64,000 nt of DNA from Enterobacter dykesii. Its GTDB lineage: Bacteria; Pseudomonadota; Gammaproteobacteria; Enterobacterales; Enterobacteriaceae. The stretch is from NCBI RefSeq assembly GCF_008364625.2, contig NZ_CP126604.1, positions 3,038,001 through 3,102,000 on the forward strand, given 5' to 3'. Position numbers and translations under genes: made by a program. Shown here one piece after another: positions 45,299-54,941 of the stretch; the first letter of the stretch is position 1, and the number at the start of each line of letters is the position of its first letter. The notes under the pieces were generated by a model. The model worked only from the letters and a program-made list of their open reading frames with translations. It searched no databases and was not told the origin of the DNA.

Positions 45299-45331
45299 CG
45301 TTGCCCCAGTTTTCACTCTATGCAGAACGTT

Positions 45332-46045
45332 ATGACAACTCGATTTCCCCTGATATTACTGCTTAATGTCGCCGGTCTGGCGCTTTTCTTCTCCTGGTAT
45401 ATCCCGGCGGATCATGGTTTCTGGTTCCCGCTGGATTCTGCCATTTTTCACTTCTTCAACCAGGAACTGGTGAAGAGCAACGCGTTTCTTTGGCTGGTGG
45501 CAATTACCAACAACCGTGCCTTCGACGGCTTCTCGCTGCTGGCCATGGGTTGCCTGATGCTCTCTTTCTGGCTGAAAGAGGATAAAGCCGGGCGTCGGCG
45601 TATTCTCATTATCGGTCTGGTAATGCTGCTGTTTGCTGTCGTCATTAACCAACTGGCAACCGCGATTATTCCGGTTAAGCGTTCAAGCCCAACGCTATTC
45701 TTCACCGATATTTATCGCGTCAGCGAACTGCTGCATATTCCAACAAAAGATGCGTCGAAGGACAGTTTCCCCGGCGATCACGGTATGATGCTGCTTATTT
45801 TTTCCGCAATTATGCTTCGCTATTTCGGCAGAAAAGCCTTTTCCATAGCCCTGATTATTTTTGTGGTTTTTGCCTTCCCGCGCGTAATGATTGGCGCTCA
45901 CTGGTTCACCGATATTGCCGTCGGTTCGCTCTCCGTGGCGCTGATTGCGCTGCCGTGGTGTTTGATGACCCCACTGAGCGACAGGATAATAGCGCTGTTC
46001 GATCGCTATCTTCCCGGCAGAGCGCAACAACAATTAAACAAATAA
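45332..46045 (+). CDS. lpxT: Kdo2-lipid A phosphotransferase LpxT
   Basis: PAP2-superfamily inner-membrane enzyme that moves a phosphate from undecaprenyl diphosphate onto lipid A 1-phosphate at the periplasmic face. The three phosphatase motifs are visible: KRSSPT, SFPGDHG and RVMIGAHWFTDI. About six helices are present. I chose the ATG at 45332, which gives 237 residues and lines up with the E. coli start. An in-frame ATG at 45320 is also possible, and neither has a strong ribosome site. It follows yeiR by about 30 bases. Confidence 0.93.
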   Translation: MTTRFPLILLLNVAGLALFFSWYIPADHGFWFPLDSAIFHFFNQELVKSNAFLWLVAITNNRAFDGFSLLAMGCLMLSFWLKEDKAGRRRILIIGLVMLLFAVVINQLATAIIPVKRSSPTLFFTDIYRVSELLHIPTKDASKDSFPGDHGMMLLIFSAIMLRYFGRKAFSIALIIFVVFAFPRVMIGAHWFTDIAVGSLSVALIALPWCLMTPLSDRIIALFDRYLPGRAQQQLNK

Positions 46046-46062
46046 CTAACCTAAATTAACGT

Positions 46063-46097
46063 GAGCTATCAGGGATCGACATGATCCCTGATAGCTC
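46063..46097. other. Perfect 15-bp inverted repeat after lpxT
   Basis: GAGCTATCAGGGATC and its exact complement flank a 5-base spacer. It begins 17 bases after lpxT. No T-run follows on either strand, so it is not a standard intrinsic terminator. Possible roles are a message 3'-end stem or a protein-binding dyad. Confidence 0.7.
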
Positions 46098-46118
46098 TCC
46101 CGCCAAGATCGTTTCTCA

Positions 46119-46136
46119 CTGTCATATTCCTGTCAT
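46119..46136 (+). promoter_or_regulatory. Pho box upstream of mepS
   Basis: CTGTCAT-ATTC-CTGTCAT: two exact copies of the 7-base PhoB half-site separated by 4 bases, the canonical Pho box spacing. A possible -10 (GATAAA, about 46146) lies about 10 bases downstream. The only annotated gene ahead is mepS, with a 325-base leader. The remaining lpxT-mepS gap (46137-46460) holds AT-rich sequence, a possible 14-codon frame at 46153-46197 and no clear RNA gene. Confidence 0.65.
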
Positions 46137-46460
46137 CACATTCATGATAAAAATGAATCAATTACGCGATTACGCGGCGGATCTGCCGGTATTTTGAGCA
46201 TTTCCATGTTTTTACTTTCTGTATCACATTTTCTTATAAAAAAAAGGCTTTTTTTACTCGCATTACCCCAGGCAATCGGTTAATCTCGAACTCGTTTTGC
46301 CCCATAGAGATAATTATTTCAATGGCAAATAATTTTGTGCGCTGAGCCACAAATGTGACCAGAAAGAATTGTCTCAATGTGAACAGATAATTAGTCTCGT
46401 CACGTTTGGCATTTTTATAACGATATTTGTCGTTAAGGACTTCAAGGGAAAATAAACAAA

Positions 46461-47030
46461 ATGGTCAAATCTCAACCGTTTCTGAGATATATCTTACGGG
46501 GGATCCCGGCGATAGCAGTCGCGGTACTGTTGTCTGCATGTAGTACATCGAACACCGCAAAGAATATGCATCCTGAGACGCGTGTTGTGGGAATGGAAGA
46601 TTCCTCGTCACTGCAAGCCTCTCAGGATGAATTTGAAAATATGGTACGTAATCTGGACGTGAAGTCCCGCATTATGGACCAGTATGCTGACTGGAAAGGC
46701 GTGCGCTATCGTCTTGGCGGCAGCACAAAAACAGGTATTGATTGTTCCGGGTTTGTACAGCGTACGTTCCGCGAGCAATTTGGGTTAGATCTTCCGCGTT
46801 CAACCTATGAACAGCAGGAGATGGGCAAGTCGATTTCACGTACCAAACTGCGCACCGGTGATTTAGTCCTGTTCCGTGCCGGTTCTACAGGTCGACATGT
46901 TGGCATCTACATTGGTAATGACCAGTTTGTACATGCCTCCACCAGCAGCGGTGTGACCATTTCCAGCATGAACGAACCGTACTGGAAGAAGCGTTACAAC
47001 GAAGCACGCCGCGTACTGACCCGCAGTTAA
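46461..47030 (+). CDS. mepS: Murein DD-endopeptidase MepS (Spr)
   Basis: Outer-membrane lipoprotein of the NlpC/P60 family, 189 residues, that cuts D-Ala-mDAP cross-links so the sacculus can expand. The lipobox LSAC places the lipidated Cys at residue 27. The catalytic triad is Cys95 (GIDCSGF), His146 (GRHVGIY) and His158 (QFVHAS). Near-identical to E. coli MepS, where NlpI and Prc control its turnover. AAGGGA precedes the ATG. A long upstream gap contains a Pho box, and a strong terminator follows. Confidence 0.97.
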   Translation: MVKSQPFLRYILRGIPAIAVAVLLSACSTSNTAKNMHPETRVVGMEDSSSLQASQDEFENMVRNLDVKSRIMDQYADWKGVRYRLGGSTKTGIDCSGFVQRTFREQFGLDLPRSTYEQQEMGKSISRTKLRTGDLVLFRAGSTGRHVGIYIGNDQFVHASTSSGVTISSMNEPYWKKRYNEARRVLTRS

Positions 47031-47075
47031 TATGACTATCGTATCGTTGGTTATCCCTTGGCTGACGATATGATG

Positions 47076-47108
47076 AAAAAAAGCACTGCTTCGGCAGTGT
47101 TTTTTTTT
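47076..47108 (+). terminator. Intrinsic terminator of mepS
   Basis: A-run, stem CACTGC with a TTCG tetraloop and GCAGTG, then nine T residues. A textbook intrinsic terminator. Confidence 0.93.
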
Positions 47109-47157
47109 GCCCGTTACACTGAATACATCCAGCGGCATTTCAGGAATCACGACGTCT

Positions 47158-48714
47158 ATGCTCACCCGCTATTTCTCCAGCAATCGCAAAATACTGATCC
47201 TTAGCATCATCACAGGCCTGATCGCCGCCCTGCTCCTGGGTTCGTTGCAATTTTTCTGGAGCTACCACAAGCGGGAAGTCAAATTCGACACCCTGATCCA
47301 CGATGTGAGCATCTATATGGAGAGCTATTTCGATGAGTTAAAAAATTCTATCGATGTGCTCCAGCCGCTCACGTTAAGCAATTGCCACGATGTCAATCAG
47401 GAACTCACCTCGCGCGCTGCCTTTAGCCTTAACGTTCGCGCATTTCTGCTGGTCAGAGACAAAATGGCGTTCTGCTCTTCTGCCACGGGGCCGATGAATT
47501 CCCCGATGGAGGAGCTGATACCTGAGCTGCACATCGATAAACAAATTGATATGGCATTGCTTCCAGGCACCCCGATGCTGCCCAACAAGCCCGCGGTTGC
47601 CATCTGGTACCGTAACCCGCTAGTGAAGGACGGCGGCGTGTTCACCTCGGTGAATCTTAATCTGACGCCTTATCTGCTCTACACCGCGCGCCAGGACGAA
47701 TTTGCCGGCATTGCCATCATTATTGGCGATCATGCGCTGTCAACGCGGTCCAGCACACTGGTCCTTGCGCATGACCTGCATGAAACTCCGGCCCGTACCG
47801 CGACGCTGAAAGACGTCCCCCTGACCATAAACCTGTATGCCGACGCCTGGACCAGCGATGAAATTCTCTACGCCCTCTTCTTCGGGCTGGTATGCGGTAT
47901 TTGTGCCGGATCGCTCAACTACTATATCCTCAGCATTCGCCTCAGCCCGGGTAAAGAGATTTTAAGCGCGATTAAGCGCGGTCAGTTTTACGTGGTTTAT
48001 CAGCCTGTCGTCGATGCTAAATCGCTCCAGATGACCGGGCTTGAAGTGCTGATGCGCTGGAAACACCCGACAATGGGGGAAATTCCGCCGGACGCGTTTA
48101 TCAACTTTGCCGAAGCGCAGAAGCTGATTGTCCCGCTGACGCTGCATCTCTTTGACCTTATCATTCACGATGCCCCCGTGTTACAAACCCTGTTACCTCC
48201 GGGAGCAAAGGTGGGTATCAACATTGCGCCGGGGCATCTGCATGCAGAAAGCTTCAAAGACGATATGCGCACCTTCAAAGCGCTACTGCCGCAGGATTAC
48301 TTCCAGATCGTGCTGGAAATTACCGAGCGCGATATGCTCAATCACCGGGAAGCCAACAGCCTCTTCGAATGGCTGCATAATGAAGGGTTTGAGATAGCCA
48401 TTGATGATTTTGGCACCGGCCACAGCGCGCTGATTTATCTTGAGCATTTCACCATGGACTACCTCAAGATAGACCGTGGATTTGTTAATGCGATAGGGAC
48501 TGAGACGGTGACGTCACCGGTGCTGGATGCCGTCCTGACGCTGGCAAGACGGTTGAATATGTCGACCGTCGCCGAAGGGGTAGAAACGCCGGAACAGGCC
48601 GCCTGGCTGCGCGAGCACGGCGTTAATTTCCTGCAGGGATACTGGATTAGCCGCCCGATGCCGCTGGCGCAATTCCGCGAATGGCGGCCTGATATTTCGC
48701 CCGAGGGTGATTAA
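47158..48714 (+). CDS. pdeN: CSS-motif cyclic-di-GMP phosphodiesterase PdeN (Rtn)
   Basis: 518 residues. An N-terminal membrane segment (ILILSIITGLIAALLLGSLQFF) leads into a periplasmic CSS sensor domain with the CSS triplet at FCSSATG. A second membrane helix (LFFGLVCGICAGSLNYYIL) and a cytoplasmic EAL domain follow. EAL metal and substrate motifs are EVLMRWKHP (EVL form), NIAPGHLH, ITERDM, AIDDFGTGHS, DYLKIDRGF and AEGVET, so activity is likely intact. CSS proteins sense periplasmic redox state via DsbA/B. The ATG at 47158 gives the E. coli length. The frame's upstream part overlaps the mepS terminator. Confidence 0.94.
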   Translation: MLTRYFSSNRKILILSIITGLIAALLLGSLQFFWSYHKREVKFDTLIHDVSIYMESYFDELKNSIDVLQPLTLSNCHDVNQELTSRAAFSLNVRAFLLVRDKMAFCSSATGPMNSPMEELIPELHIDKQIDMALLPGTPMLPNKPAVAIWYRNPLVKDGGVFTSVNLNLTPYLLYTARQDEFAGIAIIIGDHALSTRSSTLVLAHDLHETPARTATLKDVPLTINLYADAWTSDEILYALFFGLVCGICAGSLNYYILSIRLSPGKEILSAIKRGQFYVVYQPVVDAKSLQMTGLEVLMRWKHPTMGEIPPDAFINFAEAQKLIVPLTLHLFDLIIHDAPVLQTLLPPGAKVGINIAPGHLHAESFKDDMRTFKALLPQDYFQIVLEITERDMLNHREANSLFEWLHNEGFEIAIDDFGTGHSALIYLEHFTMDYLKIDRGFVNAIGTETVTSPVLDAVLTLARRLNMSTVAEGVETPEQAAWLREHGVNFLQGYWISRPMPLAQFREWRPDISPEGD

Positions 48715-48788
48715 TTTCACATTGCCCGTGACGTCACTTATTATTCAGCTTAACCGAGCCGGTCTGTAAAAGAGGGAGCTGCCGCGAG

Positions 48789-50594
48789 ATGCTTATGCGC
48801 TTTATGTTGCTGATGTTGGCACTAACGAGCCTGTCCAGCCAGGCGCAAGCCATCAAAGAAAATATCGCCTTCGCGGTGATTGGCGAGCCGAAATATGCGG
48901 TCAATTTTACACACTTCGATTACGTTAACCCTGCCGCGCCAAAGGGCGGAAAGGTCACGCTTTCCGCCACGGGAACCTTCGACAACTTCAACCGCTTCGC
49001 CCTGCGCGGCGTGGCGGCCGCGCGAACGGAATCGCTTTACGATACGCTCTTCGTCACGTCGGATGATGAACCCGGCAGCTACTATCCGCTGATTGCCGAG
49101 AACGTGCGTTATGCCGATAACTTCGCCTGGGCGGAAATCTCGCTGAATCCGCGAGCGCGTTTTCACGACGGTACGCCGGTTAAGGCGAGCGACGTCGCGT
49201 TCACCTTCCATAAATTCATGACCGAAGGCGTCCCCCAGTTCCGCATCGTGTATAAAGGCGCATCCGTCAGAGCCATCGCGCCGCTCACCGTGCGCATCGA
49301 GCTGAGCGAACCGAACAAAGAGAATATGCTCAGCCTTTTCTCGCTGCCGGTAATGCCTGAATCGTTCTGGAAAAATCATAAGCTAAGCGACCCGCTTTCC
49401 ACGCCGCCGCTGGCAGGCGGCCCATACCGCATCACCGACTGGCGCATGGGGCAATATGTTGTTTACTCTCGCGTGAAAGACTACTGGGCGGCAGACCTGC
49501 CGGTAAACCGCGGGCGCTGGAATTTCGACACCCTTCGCTATGATTACTACCTCGACGATAACGTGGCGTTTGAAGCGTTCAAAGCCGGCGCCTTCGATTT
49601 GCGCGTCGAGAGCAGCGCCAAAAACTGGGCGACCCGCTATATCGGCAAAAATTTTGCCAAAGGCTATATCGTCAAAGACGAGCACAAAAATGAGTCTGCC
49701 CAGGACACCCGCTGGCTGGCGTTTAATATTCAGCGTCCGGTATTTAATGATCGCCGGGTGCGCGAAGCCATTTCCCTGGCCTTTGATTTTGAATGGATGA
49801 ACAAAGCGCTGTTTTACGGGGCTTACAGCCGTGCGAATAGCTATTTCCAGAACACCGAATATGCCGCGCGCGATTACCCGAAAGCCGACGAGCTGGCTCT
49901 GCTGGCGCCGCTGAAAGCGGAGCTGCCGCCACAGGTGTTCACCACCGTGTTTCAGCCACCCGCGTCGAACGGTGACGGTTACGACCGCGAAAACCTGCTG
50001 AAAGCCAGCAAGCTGCTGGATGACGCGGGCTGGCACCTGAAAAATCAAAAGCGTGTGGATGCCAGAACGGGTAAGCCTCTCAGCTTTGAACTGCTGCTCT
50101 CCTCCGGGGGCAACGATCAGTGGGTACTGCCGTTTAAGCACAACCTTGCGCGGCTGGGCGTGACCATGAACATTCGCCAGGTCGATAACGCGCAGATCAC
50201 CAGCCGCATGCGCAGCCGTGATTACGACATGATGCAGCGCCTGTGGCCCGCGCAGCCGTGGCCCAGCTCCGACCTGCAAATCTCCTGGGCCTCCAGCTAC
50301 ATCGACTCTTCATACAATGCGCCCGGGGTAAAAAGCCCGGCGATTGACGCGCTGATTGCGAAAATAGTGGCAGCTCAGGGAGATAAAGATAAGCTCGTGC
50401 CGCTCGGGCGCGCCCTCGACAGGGTCCTGACCTGGAACTACTACATGCTGCCGATGTGGTATATGGGCGAAGATCGCCTTGCGCGCTGGGACAAGTTCTC
50501 CGTGCCTGCCGTGCGCCCTGTCTATTCTCTGGGCTTTGATACCTGGTGGTATGACGTTAACAAAGCCGCCAGACTTCCCGCCGAGCGGCGATAA
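48789..50594 (+). CDS. yejA: Oligopeptide ABC transporter substrate-binding protein YejA
   Basis: 601-residue periplasmic binding protein of the SBP_bac_5 (DppA/OppA-like) family. The signal peptide ends near SSQAQAIKEN at residue 22. The family blocks FDYVNPAAPKGGKVTLSATG, YDTLFVTSDDEPGSYYPLIAE and WLAFNIQRPVFNDRRVREAIS are clear. YejABEF is known to import peptides, including microcin C and defensin-like peptides. First gene of yejABEF, 9 bases before yejB. Confidence 0.95.
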   Translation: MLMRFMLLMLALTSLSSQAQAIKENIAFAVIGEPKYAVNFTHFDYVNPAAPKGGKVTLSATGTFDNFNRFALRGVAAARTESLYDTLFVTSDDEPGSYYPLIAENVRYADNFAWAEISLNPRARFHDGTPVKASDVAFTFHKFMTEGVPQFRIVYKGASVRAIAPLTVRIELSEPNKENMLSLFSLPVMPESFWKNHKLSDPLSTPPLAGGPYRITDWRMGQYVVYSRVKDYWAADLPVNRGRWNFDTLRYDYYLDDNVAFEAFKAGAFDLRVESSAKNWATRYIGKNFAKGYIVKDEHKNESAQDTRWLAFNIQRPVFNDRRVREAISLAFDFEWMNKALFYGAYSRANSYFQNTEYAARDYPKADELALLAPLKAELPPQVFTTVFQPPASNGDGYDRENLLKASKLLDDAGWHLKNQKRVDARTGKPLSFELLLSSGGNDQWVLPFKHNLARLGVTMNIRQVDNAQITSRMRSRDYDMMQRLWPAQPWPSSDLQISWASSYIDSSYNAPGVKSPAIDALIAKIVAAQGDKDKLVPLGRALDRVLTWNYYMLPMWYMGEDRLARWDKFSVPAVRPVYSLGFDTWWYDVNKAARLPAERR

Positions 50595-50603
50595 GGAATC
50601 ATC

Positions 50604-51698
50604 ATGGGTGCCTATCTTCTCCGTCGTCTCCTGCTGATTATCCCCACCCTGTGGGCCATCATCACGATTAACTTTTTTATCGTGCAAATCGCCCCCGGCG
50701 GCCCGGTCGATCAGGCGATTGCCGCCATTGAATTCGGCAACAGCGGCGGCATGCCCGGCGGCGGCGGTGAAGGGATGGGCGCGAGCCATGCGCGAACCGG
50801 CGTAGGGAATATCAGCGAAAGCCATTATCGCGGCGGACGCGGGCTGGATCCGGAGGTGATCGCCGAGATCACCCACCGCTACGGCTTTGACAAACCGATT
50901 CACGAGCGCTATTTCAAGATGCTCTGGGATTACATCCGCTTTGATTTTGGCGACAGCCTGTTTCGCAGTGCATCAGTGTTAACGTTGATCAAGCAAAGCC
51001 TGCCGGTTTCGATAACGCTGGGGTTATGGGGAACGCTGATTATCTACCTGGTCTCTATCCCGCTCGGGATCCGCAAAGCGGTGTATAACGGCAGCCGGTT
51101 TGATATCTGGAGCAGCACGTTCATCATCATCGGCTACGCCATCCCGGCGTTTCTGTTTGCCGTCCTGCTGATCGTCTTTTTTGCCGGGGGAAGCTATTTC
51201 GACCTCTTCCCGCTGCGGGGGCTGGTCTCCGCCGATTTCAGCTCCCTGCCGTGGTATCAGAAAATCACCGACTATCTCTGGCATATCACGCTGCCGGTGC
51301 TGGCCACGGTCATCGGCGGGTTCGCGGCCCTGACCATGTTGACCAAAAACGCCTTTCTCGATGAAATTCGTAAGCAGTACGTTGTCACGGCCCGCGCTAA
51401 GGGCGTGAGCGAGAAGCAGATCATGTGGAAACACGTGTTCCGTAACGCCATGCTGCTGGTGATCGCCGGGTTTCCGGCCACGTTCATCGGCATGTTTTTT
51501 ACCGGCTCGCTGCTGATAGAGGTCATGTTCTCACTCAACGGCCTGGGGCTGCTGGGCTATGAGGCTACCGTGTCGCGCGACTATCCGGTGATGTTTGGCA
51601 CACTCTATATTTTCACCCTGATTGGCCTGCTACTGAATATCATCAGTGATATCAGCTATACGCTGGTCGATCCCCGAATCGATTTTGAGGGCCGCTGA
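50604..51698 (+). CDS. yejB: Oligopeptide ABC transporter permease YejB
   Basis: 364-residue permease of the DppB/OppB type. TM1 is [31 protein letters not shown] Gly-rich periplasmic insert ([13 protein letters not shown]) follows. The EAA-type cytoplasmic loop appears as [21 protein letters not shown]. The stop overlaps the yejE start by one base (TGATG), indicating coupled translation. Confidence 0.95.
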   Translation: MGAYLLRRLLLIIPTLWAIITINFFIVQIAPGGPVDQAIAAIEFGNSGGMPGGGGEGMGASHARTGVGNISESHYRGGRGLDPEVIAEITHRYGFDKPIHERYFKMLWDYIRFDFGDSLFRSASVLTLIKQSLPVSITLGLWGTLIIYLVSIPLGIRKAVYNGSRFDIWSSTFIIIGYAIPAFLFAVLLIVFFAGGSYFDLFPLRGLVSADFSSLPWYQKITDYLWHITLPVLATVIGGFAALTMLTKNAFLDEIRKQYVVTARAKGVSEKQIMWKHVFRNAMLLVIAGFPATFIGMFFTGSLLIEVMFSLNGLGLLGYEATVSRDYPVMFGTLYIFTLIGLLLNIISDISYTLVDPRIDFEGR

Positions 51699-52723
51699 TG
51701 CCGCGTTTAAGCCCCGTCAACCAAGCCCGCTGGGCCCGTTTTCGCCACAACCGCCGCGGCTACTGGTCGCTGTGGATTTTTGCCGTGCTGTTTGCCTTAA
51801 GCATGTGTTCGGAGCTGATCGCCAACGACAAGCCGTTGCTGGTGCATTTTAACGACCGCTGGTACGTGCCGGTTATCGCCAACTACAGCGAAAGCGACTT
51901 CGGCGGCCCGTTTGCGACACCGGCGGAGTATCAGGATCCGTGGCTTCGCCAGCAGATCGAACAGCACGGATGGGCGCTCTGGGCGCCGGTGCGCTTTGGC
52001 GCCAACAGCATTAACTTCGCCACCACGACTCCGTTCCCTTCCCCGCCCTCCGCGCAAAACTGGCTTGGAACGGATGCAAACGGCGGCGACGTGCTGGCGC
52101 GCATCCTGTATGGCACGCGAATTTCTCTTCTCTTTGGGCTGATGCTGACGATCTTCTCAAGCGTAATGGGCGTTGTGGCGGGTGCCGTTCAGGGCTACTA
52201 CGGCGGGAAAATTGACCTGTGGGGCCAGCGGGTTATTGAAGTCTGGTCAGGCATGCCAACGCTGTTTCTGATCATCCTGCTTTCCAGCGTGGTGCAGCCC
52301 GGCTTCTGGTGGCTGTTAGGCATCACCGTCCTCTTCGGCTGGATGGCGCTGGTGGGCGTGGTGCGCGCGGAGTTCCTGCGCACCCGCAATTTCGACTACA
52401 TTCGCGCCGCGCAGGCGCTTGGCGTGAGCGACCGGGGGATCATCTTCCGCCACATGCTGCCCAACGCGGTCGTGGCAACGCTCACCTTCCTGCCGTTTAT
52501 TCTGTGCAGCTCCATCACCACCCTCACCTCGCTGGATTTTCTTGGTTTCGGGCTACCGCTGGGTTCCCCGTCGCTCGGCGAACTGCTGCTGCAGGGCAAA
52601 AACAACCTGCAGGCGCCGTGGTTAGGCATCGCCGCCTTTCTTTCCGTGGCCGTGCTGCTGTCGCTGCTGATTTTTATTGGCGAAGCCGTGCGCGATGCCT
52701 TTGACCCGAACAAGGCGGTATAA
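51698..52723 (+). CDS. yejE: Oligopeptide ABC transporter permease YejE
   Basis: 341-residue DppC/OppC-type permease. A single N-terminal helix with an OppC_N domain precedes a large periplasmic insert (about 45-130, containing WLGTDANGGDVLARILYGTRISLLFG) and five more helices. The EAA loop is AQALGVSDRGIIFRHMLPNA. It pairs with YejB. One base separates it from yejF. Confidence 0.95.
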   Translation: MPRLSPVNQARWARFRHNRRGYWSLWIFAVLFALSMCSELIANDKPLLVHFNDRWYVPVIANYSESDFGGPFATPAEYQDPWLRQQIEQHGWALWAPVRFGANSINFATTTPFPSPPSAQNWLGTDANGGDVLARILYGTRISLLFGLMLTIFSSVMGVVAGAVQGYYGGKIDLWGQRVIEVWSGMPTLFLIILLSSVVQPGFWWLLGITVLFGWMALVGVVRAEFLRTRNFDYIRAAQALGVSDRGIIFRHMLPNAVVATLTFLPFILCSSITTLTSLDFLGFGLPLGSPSLGELLLQGKNNLQAPWLGIAAFLSVAVLLSLLIFIGEAVRDAFDPNKAV

Positions 52724-52724
52724 A

Positions 52725-54314
52725 ATGAGCCAGCCTCTTCTCAGTATTGATAACCTGTCGATTGCTTTTTCTAAGCAGGACGAGACGCGCACCGTGGTCA
52801 CCGACCTGTCGCTGCAGATCCAGACCGGGGAAACGCTGGCCCTGGTGGGCGAGTCGGGTTCAGGCAAGAGCGTTTCGGCGCTCTCTATCCTGCGCCTGTT
52901 GCCGTCTCCACCGGTGAGCTACCCGCAAGGGGATATTCTGTTTCACGGCCGTTCGCTGCTGCACGCCGATGAACAGACCCTTCGCGGCATTCGCGGCAAC
53001 AAAATCGCCATGATCTTCCAGGAGCCGATGGTTTCCCTCAACCCGCTGCACAGCCTGGAAAAACAGCTCTATGAAGTGCTCTCCCTGCACCGGGGGATGC
53101 GCAAAGAGGCCGCGCGGGGAGAAATTCTGGACTGTCTGGAACGAACGGGCATACGCAATGCGGCCAAACGGCTGAATGATTTTCCGCACCAGCTCTCCGG
53201 CGGCGAACGCCAGCGCGTGATGATCGCCATGGCCCTGCTCACGCGGCCCGAGCTGTTGATTGCCGACGAGCCCACAACGGCGCTGGACGTGACGGTACAG
53301 GCGCAAATACTGACGCTGCTGCGGGAACTGCGTGACGAGCTGAACATGAGCCTGCTGTTTATCACGCACAACCTGAGCATTGTGAGAAAGCTGGCCGACA
53401 GCGTCGCGGTGATGCAAAACGGACGATGCGTTGAACAGAATACCGCGTCCACGCTGCTGAGCGCGCCGCAGCACCCCTATACGCAGCGTTTGCTCGACAG
53501 CGAACCCTCCGGCGACCCGGTTCCTCTCGATGCGGACAGCACGCCGCTGCTGCGCGTTGAGGATCTGTCCGTCTCGTTCCCGATCCGCAAAGGTATTCTG
53601 CGGCGCATCGTCGACCAGAATCCGGTGCTGAAAAACATCCGCTTCTCGCTGCGCCCGGGAGAATCCCTGGGGCTGGTGGGCGAATCCGGTTCGGGCAAAA
53701 GCACCACCGGTCTGGCGCTGCTGCGCTTAATTGCCTCCCAGGGCGAGATCCTCTTTGACGATATGCCGCTGCACCGCTGGAACCGCCGTCAGATGCTGCC
53801 GGTGCGGCCCCGCATGCAGGTGGTGTTTCAGGATCCCAACTCCTCGCTTAACCCCCGGCTCAGCGTGTTACAGATTATCGAGGAGGGTCTGCGCGTGCAT
53901 CAGCCCGGCCTGAGCGCTCAGCAACGGGAACAGGAGGTTATTCGGGTGATGGCCGAAGTGGGCCTGAATGCCGGGACGCGCCACCGCTATCCGGCTGAAT
54001 TCTCCGGCGGTCAGCGCCAGCGTATCGCCATTGCCCGCGCGCTGATCCTGAAGCCGGAGCTGATTATTCTGGATGAACCAACATCGTCGCTGGACAGAAC
54101 CGTTCAGGCGCAGATCCTGGCGCTGCTGAAAGGGCTACAGGAAAAGCACCGGCTGGCCTATATCTTTATCAGCCACGATCTTCAGGTGGTGCGGGCGCTA
54201 TGCCATCAGGTGATTGTGTTGCGACAGGGAGAAGTGGTCGAGCAGGGAGAGTGCCAGCGCGTATTTAGCGCGCCAACGCAGCGCTACACGCGCCAGCTGT
54301 TGTCGGCAGACTAG
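52725..54314 (+). CDS. yejF: Oligopeptide ABC transporter ATP-binding protein YejF
   Basis: 529 residues with two complete ABC modules in one chain (DppD+DppF fusion type). Module 1 has Walker A GESGSGKSVS, signature LSGGERQRVM and Walker B LIADEPTTALD. Module 2 has GESGSGKSTT, FSGGQRQRIA and IILDEPTSSLD. Both sites look catalytically intact. The open frame begins at 52677 inside yejE, but the ATG at 52725 gives the E. coli length. Its stop is 3 bases from the opposing yejG stop, leaving no room for a separate terminator. Confidence 0.95.
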   Translation: MSQPLLSIDNLSIAFSKQDETRTVVTDLSLQIQTGETLALVGESGSGKSVSALSILRLLPSPPVSYPQGDILFHGRSLLHADEQTLRGIRGNKIAMIFQEPMVSLNPLHSLEKQLYEVLSLHRGMRKEAARGEILDCLERTGIRNAAKRLNDFPHQLSGGERQRVMIAMALLTRPELLIADEPTTALDVTVQAQILTLLRELRDELNMSLLFITHNLSIVRKLADSVAVMQNGRCVEQNTASTLLSAPQHPYTQRLLDSEPSGDPVPLDADSTPLLRVEDLSVSFPIRKGILRRIVDQNPVLKNIRFSLRPGESLGLVGESGSGKSTTGLALLRLIASQGEILFDDMPLHRWNRRQMLPVRPRMQVVFQDPNSSLNPRLSVLQIIEEGLRVHQPGLSAQQREQEVIRVMAEVGLNAGTRHRYPAEFSGGQRQRIAIARALILKPELIILDEPTSSLDRTVQAQILALLKGLQEKHRLAYIFISHDLQVVRALCHQVIVLRQGEVVEQGECQRVFSAPTQRYTRQLLSAD

Positions 54315-54317
54315 CGG

Positions 54318-54662
54318 TCAGAACGGGTACTGGCCGGAGAAAGGCTCCGCGATGGCAACGCCAAAATTTTTCAGACGGCAGGTGGCGGCAAACTCGTCCT
54401 GGCTTTTCACAAACAGGCACGGCTCACCTTCGCACTCCAGCACGGAGCTGTCCACTTCGATATCCGTCAGGGCCTGGCTGAGACGCTCCATCACCCGCCA
54501 TGCATTTTCGTCGCTCGGGCTCAGCAGCTTGAGCGCCACCAGGCAGTTTTCACAGCCCGCGACGTTTTGCGGAATCGGTTCAACTTTCGAACCTGCAAAA
54601 CCCGTCGACCAGCGATAGCTCTGGGGCAAGCGATGGACAATAGAAAGTTGTAATGTATTCAC
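54318..54662 (-). CDS. yejG: YejG family protein
   Basis: 114-residue cytosolic protein without a signal peptide or membrane segment. It starts [18 protein letters not shown] and resembles E. coli YejG throughout. Function is unknown. It has been linked to aminoglycoside tolerance in E. coli screens, as I recall. Convergent with yejF. The 279-base gap upstream to the bcr stop holds its promoter region and the bcr terminator and nothing else I can name. Confidence 0.88.
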   Translation of the reverse strand: MNTLQLSIVHRLPQSYRWSTGFAGSKVEPIPQNVAGCENCLVALKLLSPSDENAWRVMERLSQALTDIEVDSSVLECEGEPCLFVKSQDEFAATCRLKNFGVAIAEPFSGQYPF

Positions 54663-54910
54663 GTTCGTTCCCCGGAAGCAAAATTTACTTCACAATTTAT
54701 TTACATTTATAGTAACACATCATCGCCAGCCTGCACTCTTCAGCGCTTTTTTATCGGTATTCAGGCTCGCGTCGGCGCTATATGTACCCGTTTCTGCGAT
54801 CTAACTCAACCTTTTTGAATACAATGATGTGACTTTTTACACAAATAGATTTTACATAAAATAAACAAACACGGAATAAACGAACGGGGGTTTGGTTGAT
54901 ATGCATCAAC

Positions 54911-54932
54911 AAAAAAGGCCCTGCCGGGCCTT
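54911..54932 (-). terminator. Intrinsic terminator of bcr
   Basis: Minus strand: stem AAGGCCC/GGGCCTT then a T6 run, 9 bases after the bcr stop. Confidence 0.88.
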
Positions 54933-54941
54933 CTCTGTGTT

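Noticed and set aside
46238..46256. Intrinsic terminator in the lpxT-mepS gap (A8-GGC-T7)
   Set aside because: The pairing is only A-T with a minimal loop, so it is not a credible terminator by itself. It is kept only as context for the possible short peptide.
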